27,075 nt of DNA from assembly GCA_002385825.1 (NCBI GenBank), contig DGEG01000114.1, forward strand, positions 1-27,075. The letters run 5' to 3'. The position numbers and the translations under genes are program-made. Every line of letters begins with the position of its first letter. Position 1 is the stretch's first letter. Below the pieces are notes generated by a model. It saw only the letters and a program-made list of their open reading frames with translations. It was not told where the DNA came from and did not search any database. This document shows, piece by piece, positions 22,279 to 27,075 of this stretch. This stretch comes from Firmicutes bacterium UBA3932 (GTDB lineage Bacteria; Bacillota; Clostridia; Peptostreptococcales; Anaerovoracaceae).

Positions 22279-23145
22279 ATGAAGAAATTAGGCGCAATTT
22301 TATGCCTTTCCCTAATAATCGTGCTTTTGGCAACCAGCGTCAGCTTCGCATCGGGGCTTACACTGGTCAGCAGCTTTCCGGAAGAGGGCAACTCTGCATT
22401 AACGCCCCAGAACGTGGCCATCAAACTGGTTTTCTCGGAAAAAATAGGCGATCCAGCAAGTATAAAAGCCAATGCAGGTCTCTTTTCCATCGTTGATGAG
22501 GACGGGAAACCTGTCGAGTTTGAACCTTTATATAACGAAGAAAAATATCCCAATGAGGTATGGCTGCAAATCACCGAGACGTTGATACAGAACACCTCCT
22601 ATACAGTCACCGTAAAAGAGGGATTGCAAAGCAGCTCGGGAAATACTTTGGATGAAGCCATTGTACTTCACTTTTCCACCCGTAACACAGAGGCCGACAG
22701 CAAGGGATACATGGTGCTCATGGCCATTATGATCGCAGGAATGGTGGTATTTACCATCCTCGATACGAAGCGCAAGGAGAAGAAGGAAAGCGCTGAAAAA
22801 GCGACGGATCAGAAAGTCAACCCCTACAAAGAAGCCAAACGTACGGGCAAGTCCGTTGAAGAAATCGTTGCTCGTACGGAAAAGCAGAAAGCTCAGGCTG
22901 CAAAGCGGAAAGCAAAGGTGGCCAGAAGAAAGAGCGCTGAAGAAGAGGTTAAAGAACCGTCGCGACCCGGAGTTAAAAGAGTGAAACGGCCCAGAACCAT
23001 TTCCGAACTGGGGTATAAGGCGCCACAAAGTTTTATCGATGAAAGGATTGCCAGGGAGCAAGCCAAGCAAAAGGCCAAGGAAAAAGCCAAGCAGCCTCAG
23101 CAGAGGAGCAAAGGCAGCAAACAGCGCCAGAGAAAGAAAAAATAA
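22279..23145 (+). CDS. Secreted-side Big_5 (bacterial Ig-like) domain protein with membrane anchor and basic tail
   Basis: A 288-residue membrane protein. A signal peptide (about 1-25, MKKLGAILCLSLIIVLLATSVSFASG) is followed by one Ig-like Big_5 domain (about 27-132) with the characteristic FPEEGNSALTPQNVAIKLVFSEKI start and NTSYTVTVKEGLQSSSGN near the end. A membrane helix (about 147-163) then leads to a cytoplasmic tail of 120 residues with exceptionally high Lys/Arg/Ala/Gln content, ending KQRQRKKK; it could bind nucleic acid, ribosomes or acidic lipids, but this is inference. AGGAGG at 22262-22267 precedes the ATG, and the gap to tadA is only 3 bases, so they are likely co-transcribed. 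The partner is unknown. Confidence 0.82.
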   Translation: MKKLGAILCLSLIIVLLATSVSFASGLTLVSSFPEEGNSALTPQNVAIKLVFSEKIGDPASIKANAGLFSIVDEDGKPVEFEPLYNEEKYPNEVWLQITETLIQNTSYTVTVKEGLQSSSGNTLDEAIVLHFSTRNTEADSKGYMVLMAIMIAGMVVFTILDTKRKEKKESAEKATDQKVNPYKEAKRTGKSVEEIVARTEKQKAQAAKRKAKVARRKSAEEEVKEPSRPGVKRVKRPRTISELGYKAPQSFIDERIAREQAKQKAKEKAKQPQQRSKGSKQRQRKKK

Positions 23146-23228
23146 AAGGCCAGTATTTTAATAACGGCAAAAAAGCTAAAAAACTAATAGCCAGATTAAA
23201 CCGAAATGAGCAAATAAAATTATCAACA

Positions 23229-23262
23229 AAACCCGGCGGAAACCAAATCCCGCCGGGTTTTT
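23229..23262 (+). terminator. Rho-independent terminator after the Big_5 gene
   Basis: AAACCCGGCGG at 23229-23239 pairs with CCGCCGGGTTT at 23250-23260 around a 10-base loop, followed by TT. The stem is GC-rich and ends in a T-run. It lies 83 bases after the stop codon; nothing else is recognisable in 23146-23228. Confidence 0.85.
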
Positions 23263-23279
23263 ACTTGCACCAAACTTGC

Positions 23280-23300
23280 ATTTGGTGTCAGACACCAAAT
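23280..23300. repeat. GTGTC-A-GACAC palindrome, copy 1
   Basis: ATTTGGTGTC at 23280-23289 pairs perfectly with GACACCAAAT at 23291-23300 around a central A. Related sequences lie at 23465-23496 and 25104-25142, so this is a local, REP-like repeat family surrounding the SCIFF locus. Confidence 0.7.
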
Positions 23301-23315
23301 ACAACTAGTTTTATA

Positions 23316-23442
23316 TTTTGGAGCGTAGGGTTGCTCTCCCGCTCGAAGAAGCTACGCGCTGCGTGCCGTACTATCTAGACGGCCCGTCCTGCCTGGTTGG
23401 CACTTGCTTGTACTCGCTGGAGCGCAACCCTACGCTCCAAAA
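23316..23442. repeat. GC-rich repeated element with 19-base inverted ends, copy 2
   Basis: Same element as at 13143-13273 and in the same orientation. The left end 23316-23334 is the exact reverse complement of 23424-23442. Relative to copy 1 both ends have lost one paired G-C (GGGAGCG/CGCTCCC against GGAGCG/CGCTCC), and one T-A pair in the stem has become C-G (GTTGT/ACAAC against GTTGC/GCAAC). These matched changes imply selection on pairing, or repair between arms. It lies between two GTGTC-A-GACAC palindromes. No flanking duplication is evident. Confidence 0.85.
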
Positions 23443-23464
23443 CGTGCTTTAATATTTGTAAAAA

Positions 23465-23496
23465 GTGTCAGACACCAAATACAGACACCAAATACA
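23465..23496. repeat. GTGTC-A-GACAC palindrome with a 13-base tandem repeat, copy 2
   Basis: GTGTC-A-GACAC at 23465-23475 begins a degenerate copy of the palindrome seen at 23280-23300. Its right arm, GACACCAAATACA, occurs twice in tandem (23471-23483 and 23484-23496), followed by weaker AATCCAAATACAAAT. It lies 16 bases beyond the stop of scfB, read leftward. Confidence 0.6.
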
Positions 23497-23511
23497 AATC
23501 CAAATACAAAT

Positions 23512-24855
23512 TTATGCCAATGCGGCGCGGATGCCGATGGCGCACTCCAGCCGTTTTTTCTCCATTTCGCAGCCCATTTCATAGGGTACCGATATGGTTC
23601 CGTTCATATTGTACGCATTTGCGTGGCAACCGCCGCTGCAATAGAACTTGGCCCAACAGGATTTGCACTTTTCCTTGTTGTAGATGTGAGCTTTGTTAAA
23701 ATCTTCGAAGAGCTTATTTTCAAAGGCATCATCCCAGACGTTCCCAAGCAGGAAATCCGGATTGCCCACAAACTGGTGGCAGGGATAAATATCCCCCTCA
23801 GGCGTAACGGCCACGTACTCCGTTCCCGCGCCGCAGCCTGCAATCCGTTTGTATACGCAGGGACCCTGTTCCAGATCTACGTTAAAATGAAAGAATTCAA
23901 AGGGTTTCCCTTCCATTGCATATTGCAGATAAAGATCTGCCAACCTTTCATATTCCTCAAAGATCCTGGGCAAATCCTTTTCTCGCAGGGCATAGCCCAA
24001 AGAAGGATCCGTCACCACCGGCTCCACGGAAATATTTCGGAAACCCAGGTCCGCTAAATGTTTCACGTCTTCGGCAAAATCCAGATTGTCCCTGGTAAAA
24101 GTACCCCTCACATAATAGGTCCCTTCGCGCTCTTTAACAAAGTCCAGATAATTCTTTATGATCAGGGAATACGTACCCTTGTCGTTGGGTGTCCGGCGCA
24201 TTCTGTCGTTGACTTCAGGCCTTCCGTCGATGCTGAGGATTACGTTCTCCATATTGGCGTTAATGAAGTCCCGCTTTTCTTCATCCAGGAGCAGGCCGTT
24301 TGTGGTGATTGTGAAACGAATATTCTTTCCATAGGCTTTCTCCGCCTCACGGCCATAGGCAACCAGCTGCTTTACAACATCAAAATTCATCAGCGGTTCG
24401 CCGCCGAAAAAGTCGATTTCCAAATTGTGGCGGGTGCCGGAATGAGTAGGAAGGAAATCAATGGCTTTTTTGCCTGTTTCAAAGGAAAGCAGGGAGCGTT
24501 GCCCCTCAAAAGCACCGGCGTCGCCAAAACAGTATTTACAGCGCATATTGCAATCGTGGGCAACGTGCAGGCACATGGCTTTGATTACCGGTCCTCTGCC
24601 TTCCAGCATTTCCGTCGTAATCTGGTCATCGTCGGAAAAAAGCATTCCGTTTTGTTTCAATGCTTCGATTTCATCGAACGCATCGTTTATTGACGTTGGA
24701 CTATATTTGTTGCTCAGTTGCGAAATTACTGCTTCTTTGGGTTCATCCGGGTAAAAGTCCAGGATATCGTAGACCATGTCGCTCACGATGTGGATTGCGC
24801 CGCTGTTGATATCCATCACGATATTCAGTTCTTTAAATTTAAATTTGTGAATCAT
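23512..24855 (-). CDS. scfB: SCIFF peptide thioether maturase (radical SAM/SPASM)
   Basis: A 447-residue enzyme that forms a cysteine-to-threonine thioether cross-link in the SCIFF peptide. The N-terminus (about 1-85, MIHKFKFKELNIVMDINSGAIHIV) is the PqqD-like peptide-recognition domain typical of the family. The radical SAM core has CNMRCKYC (Cys102, Cys106, Cys109) binding the reactive iron-sulfur cluster, and FFGGEPLMNF. The SPASM region carries the auxiliary-cluster cysteines, including GPC, AGCGAGT, YPCHQF, CKSCWAKFYCSGGC and the final MGC. Length and motifs fit the characterised clostridial maturases. Its substrate gene scfA is 296 bases upstream. Close to the ATG there is no good Shine-Dalgarno; the best (GAAAGGAAG, 24903-24911) is about 47 bases away. 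Confidence 0.95.
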   Translation of the reverse strand: MIHKFKFKELNIVMDINSGAIHIVSDMVYDILDFYPDEPKEAVISQLSNKYSPTSINDAFDEIEALKQNGMLFSDDDQITTEMLEGRGPVIKAMCLHVAHDCNMRCKYCFGDAGAFEGQRSLLSFETGKKAIDFLPTHSGTRHNLEIDFFGGEPLMNFDVVKQLVAYGREAEKAYGKNIRFTITTNGLLLDEEKRDFINANMENVILSIDGRPEVNDRMRRTPNDKGTYSLIIKNYLDFVKEREGTYYVRGTFTRDNLDFAEDVKHLADLGFRNISVEPVVTDPSLGYALREKDLPRIFEEYERLADLYLQYAMEGKPFEFFHFNVDLEQGPCVYKRIAGCGAGTEYVAVTPEGDIYPCHQFVGNPDFLLGNVWDDAFENKLFEDFNKAHIYNKEKCKSCWAKFYCSGGCHANAYNMNGTISVPYEMGCEMEKKRLECAIGIRAALA

Positions 24856-24913
24856 CTAAAATATAACTGACGCCGGCTTAAAATTTATTAGCGCCGGCAG
24901 CGCTTCCTTTCTA

Positions 24914-25037
24914 TTAATTTGGTATATAGTTTCTCACTTGCATACTGCTATGCACGAATTTAATATGGCTTCTAGCCTTGTATACTGCGCGCACGAATTT
25001 AATATAGTTTCTCGTCTTTTATATTGCTGCGCACAAA
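24914..25037. repeat. Three imperfect tandem repeats of about 39-46 bases between scfA and scfB
   Basis: Units start at 24914, 24960 and 24999, each opening with TTAAT(A/T)T and closing with a GCAC(G/A)AA block; inner parts share TAGTTTCTC or GGCTTCTAG and a TATACTG-like stretch. They lie in the leader of scfB, between the scfA terminator and the scfB start. No ORF is seen in them. They could be binding sites or RNA structure controlling scfB. Confidence 0.55.
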
Positions 25038-25054
25038 CGCTTCCGTTCCAAGAA

Positions 25055-25078
25055 AAAAACAGCGAAAATGCTGTTTTT
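25055..25078 (-). terminator. Rho-independent terminator between scfA and scfB
   Basis: Read on the minus strand, AAAAACAGC, a six-base loop and GCTGTTTTT form a stem ending in a run of seven T, 74 bases after the scfA stop. It should end most scfA transcripts so that scfB is made by read-through, giving more precursor than enzyme. Confidence 0.8.
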
Positions 25079-25103
25079 GAATACCCCACTTAATTGTATC
25101 AAA

Positions 25104-25142
25104 GAAAGTTGCATTTGGTATCTGACACCAAATACAACTTTC
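25104..25142. repeat. Extended GTGTC-A-GACAC-type palindrome, copy 3, directly downstream of scfA
   Basis: Two 19-base arms (25104-25122 and 25124-25142) around a central T pair with two mismatches; the core TTTGGTATC-T-GACACCAAA is a variant of the palindrome at 23280-23300. It begins 9 bases after the scfA stop and can fold in the scfA transcript, possibly protecting its 3' end. Confidence 0.7.
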
Positions 25143-25151
25143 AAATACCTA

Positions 25152-25298
25152 TTATCTACGCCTTGTGTTATCGCACTGCTGGTTTGCTACTGTGCAGGAT
25201 GTCTTGCAGGCGGATTGGCAGGAAGTCTGGCACTCTCCGCAACCTTTGCTGGCGGTATTCTTCAACGTTGGTTTCGCAATGGTTTTGATGTTTTTCAT
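25152..25298 (-). CDS. scfA: SCIFF ribosomal peptide precursor (six cysteines)
   Basis: A 48-residue ORF starting at ATG 25298. It opens MKNIKTIAKPTLKNTASKG and then carries six cysteines (Cys20, 23, 27, 31, 35, 42) in the family-typical spacing CGECQTSCQSACKTSC. This is the SCIFF (six cysteines in forty-five residues) precursor, the RiPP substrate of the ScfB maturase encoded next to it; the threonine within the SCTV context is the expected acceptor region of the thioether link. GAGGAGTG at 25304-25311 is a strong ribosome binding site 5-6 bases from the ATG. It is preceded by a near-consensus promoter and followed by a palindrome and a terminator. The final function of SCIFF peptides is unknown. 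Confidence 0.96.
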   Translation of the reverse strand: MKNIKTIAKPTLKNTASKGCGECQTSCQSACKTSCTVANQQCDNTRRR

Positions 25299-25362
25299 CG
25301 ATGTCACTCCTCGCTTTACTTCTTATTTTACAATTTTACCGAAAATCTTTTTAACGTAAGGT

Positions 25363-25391
25363 AGGATACTTTAAATTCCGGTCTTTGTCAA
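25363..25391 (-). promoter_or_regulatory. Strong sigma-A promoter for scfA
   Basis: On the minus strand a perfect TTGACA (complement of 25386-25391) is followed after 17 bases by TATCCT (complement of 25363-25368). A transcript would carry a leader of roughly 55-60 bases before the scfA ATG. A second TTGACA (25414-25419) has no good -10 partner. Confidence 0.75.
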
Positions 25392-25443
25392 GAATCCCTT
25401 ACGGTTGAGACGGTGTCAAGTTGTTGTGACATTGACCTAATAA

Positions 25444-25475
25444 AGGGCCTTTGGGATACAATCCGCAAAGGCCCT
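25444..25475 (-). terminator. Terminator of the NhaC-family gene
   Basis: AGGGCCTTTG (25444-25453) pairs with CAAAGGCCCT (25466-25475), and the loop adds GGAT-ACA-ATCC, giving a 14-pair stem with one bulged G. On the minus strand TTTATT follows. It lies 37 bases past the stop of the antiporter gene and separates it from the scfA promoter. Confidence 0.75.
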
Positions 25476-25511
25476 ACAATGACGTTTAATACCATCTAAT
25501 GCATTTTCAGT

Positions 25512-26990
25512 TTAGAAAATGAATCCTGTAATCAGATATCCCACTGCGGTAAGCGCCGCGGCGAAGATTCCAAAAGGAGCTTGCGTAAATGCATGGTCAA
25601 AGTTATTGCATCCCGTAGCGGCGGAGGTTAATACAGTGGCATCGGAATAGAAGCAGATATGGCTTCCGAATACGCCTGCAGAGAGAACTGCGGAAACGGC
25701 CAAAGGCATGTGCACGCCCATCTCCATAGCCAACGGAATAACGATGGGAAAAGCAATAACGTACATACCCCAGTTGGTACCTGTGATGAACTCCGTCACG
25801 GCTAAAACAGCAAAGATGGTCAAAGGCATAAGAGCGGGAGTCATGTATTGGGATGCAGAAGTAATTACGTAATAAGTAAATCCGATCTGATCGTTGACAT
25901 CGGCAAACACGAAGGCCAATACCATCAGCATCAGCGGAAGGATCATGTTTTTCAATCCCTGCAGTGAAACGTCGGTAAACTCTTCTGCAGTCATAATGTT
26001 CTGGGCCAAATAGAATACGAACATGAATCCCATGGTGACCAGCACGCCCATCTGCATGTCTACGTCAAAATAGATTGTCGAACCTACAAGAACGAGGATC
26101 GGGAGCATGAAGTTCATGATCTTCGGATTTTCAGGAAGGGTATTTACTATTCCTGCCCGGATATCAATCTTCTCGGATCCCGGAGGGGCCAAGGGACCGC
26201 CGGCCTTTACACGTTCTTCCGCCTTTTTCATAGGACCGAAGGTGGGAATGATTCCCAGAATAATAAGAGGAACAATTATAAGGGCGATCCAAGCGTAGAA
26301 ATTAAAGGGTATGGTTTTAATAAAATAGGACAAACCTTCCCCTTCCGGAGCCCATCCGTTTACCTCCAGGAGCCGTCCTGCAAAGACCGCCCAGGTGGTG
26401 ATGGGTACGATGACACAGGCCGGCGCCGCCGTGGAGTCCACAACATAAGCCAGGAACTCTCTGGGCACCTTGTGCCTGTCGGTAAGCGGAGCCATGCAGG
26501 AGCCCACTGTGAGGGAGTTGAGATAGTCGTCAATAAAAACGACGATTCCCAATACCCATGTCCATATGAGGGCCGACTTTCTTGTTTTGGCCCGTTTGGA
26601 CACCCATTCGCCGAATGCAAACGCCCCGCCGGCTTTCTCAATCAGTGAAATTATACTGCCCATGAGCCCGCACACAATAAAGAGCCATGCGATGTCTTCG
26701 CTCATCATGACTCCCAACAGTGAGGAGCTGAATGCACCGAGAGTGTCGCCCTGGGATACCATGATAAATCCCATAATGGAGGCCAGGGTCAACGCCTCGA
26801 GTATTCTCTTCGTAACAAAGATATAGACGATCAGGAAAATTGCAGGGATGAGGGAGGCCGCTCCAAAATCGGCCGGATCGTCCGGCAGAAATGTAGTTAA
26901 CAGCCAAGAGATTCCTACGATAATGATGACCGCTATCAGAGACCTTCGTCCATTAAAGGTTCTGGCTTCGTTTTCTAACTGTTTGACCAT
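25512..26990 (-). CDS. NhaC-family sodium/proton antiporter or related transporter
   Basis: A 492-residue integral membrane protein with about 11-12 hydrophobic helices. The NhaC-superfamily hallmarks are visible: FIDDYLNSLTVGS around residue 153, DSTAAPACVIVPITTWAVF (about 190-208) and, near the C-terminus, GTNWGMYVIAFPIVIPLA and SGAVFGSH-like SAGVFGSHICFYSDATVLTS. Members exchange Na+ for H+, and some paralogs carry malate/lactate or amino acids, so substrate is uncertain. A cytoplasmic loop at about 250-280 is Pro/Gly/Lys-rich. AAAGGAG lies about 11 bases before ATG 26990. It is transcribed alone, from a promoter at the window edge to the hairpin at 25444-25475. Confidence 0.88.
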   Translation of the reverse strand: MVKQLENEARTFNGRRSLIAVIIIVGISWLLTTFLPDDPADFGAASLIPAIFLIVYIFVTKRILEALTLASIMGFIMVSQGDTLGAFSSSLLGVMMSEDIAWLFIVCGLMGSIISLIEKAGGAFAFGEWVSKRAKTRKSALIWTWVLGIVVFIDDYLNSLTVGSCMAPLTDRHKVPREFLAYVVDSTAAPACVIVPITTWAVFAGRLLEVNGWAPEGEGLSYFIKTIPFNFYAWIALIIVPLIILGIIPTFGPMKKAEERVKAGGPLAPPGSEKIDIRAGIVNTLPENPKIMNFMLPILVLVGSTIYFDVDMQMGVLVTMGFMFVFYLAQNIMTAEEFTDVSLQGLKNMILPLMLMVLAFVFADVNDQIGFTYYVITSASQYMTPALMPLTIFAVLAVTEFITGTNWGMYVIAFPIVIPLAMEMGVHMPLAVSAVLSAGVFGSHICFYSDATVLTSAATGCNNFDHAFTQAPFGIFAAALTAVGYLITGFIF

Positions 26991-27039
26991 ACTTTCTTCT
27001 TCTCCTTTTATTTTTTGTGTGTTAAATAAACTTGGGTGT

Positions 27040-27069
27040 ATTATAATTCCTTTTTTGGGCGAATTGTAA
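27040..27069 (-). promoter_or_regulatory. Sigma-A promoter for the NhaC-family gene
   Basis: On the minus strand TTACAA (complement of 27064-27069) and a perfect TATAAT (complement of 27040-27045) are 18 bases apart. The start codon is about 50 bases downstream. It lies within 10 bases of the window edge, so further upstream control sites are not visible. Confidence 0.55.
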
Positions 27070-27075
27070 AATGAA

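Noticed and set aside
23404..24057. 217-codon plus-strand ORF opposite scfB
   Set aside because: It begins in the repeated element and continues antisense to the SPASM region of a convincing radical SAM gene.
25068..25364. 98-codon plus-strand ORF opposite scfA
   Set aside because: It is the complement of the SCIFF gene, its promoter and its palindrome; the minus strand carries the recognisable peptide and ribosome binding site.

Overview
The window looks like chromosomal DNA of an endospore-forming, Gram-positive anaerobe of the class Clostridia (Bacillota). The evidence is a replication-origin-type gene cluster (gdpP end, rplI, dnaB, DnaD-type primosome gene, walRK), the sporulation genes yabP and yabQ, divIC, RNase M5 with ksgA, strong AGGAGG-type ribosome binding sites, frequent TTG/GTG starts, and a SCIFF peptide with its radical SAM maturase, a pair typical of Clostridia. 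I cannot name the genus. No rRNA, tRNA, CRISPR array, prophage or complete insertion sequence was seen.

Layout. 1-13112 (+): housekeeping run for replication (rplI, dnaB, a small DUF1858 gene, an unusual DnaD/DnaC-N fusion), cell-wall control (M23 endopeptidase, WalR, WalK), sporulation and division (yabP, yabQ, divIC), RNA maturation (rnmV, ksgA) and a polyglycerol-phosphate (LTA) synthase-like enzyme. 13143-13273: a GC-rich element with long inverted ends; a second copy sits at 23316-23442. 13327-14552 (+): a hisC-like aminotransferase and a translationally coupled 42-residue ORF. 14612-15793 (-): cation diffusion facilitator. 15970-18123 (+): DapF/CntK-like racemase, CcdA-like protein, small membrane protein. 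18124-18528: a non-coding 405 bp stretch with two near-identical GGGAC(A/T)GTCCC hairpins enclosing a strikingly regular, dyad-symmetric array of eight TAGTTGAT sites. 18529-19161 (-): CvpA family. 19274-20392 (+): clostridial hypothetical protein with a candidate sigma-E promoter. 20338-21584 (-): two tandem paralogs of a helical family, the upstream one broken by a one-base deletion. 21787-23145 (+): tadA and a secreted Big_5-domain membrane protein. 23146-23511: terminator, GTGTC-A-GACAC palindromes and the second copy of the GC-rich element. 23512-25298 (-): SCIFF maturase scfB and the 48-residue precursor scfA, separated by a terminator and tandem repeats. 25512-26990 (-): NhaC-family antiporter.

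How it fits together. WalRK classically controls cell-wall hydrolases, and here it sits just behind an M23 endopeptidase. yabPQ, divIC, rnmV and ksgA form a compact, partly overlapping run. The SCIFF pair is a self-contained RiPP unit: a strong promoter drives scfA, a terminator follows it, and scfB is probably reached by read-through. The most unusual signals are the phased TAGTTGAT array, the covarying repeated element, the DnaD/DnaC-N fusion lacking an ATPase, and the frameshifted paralog.
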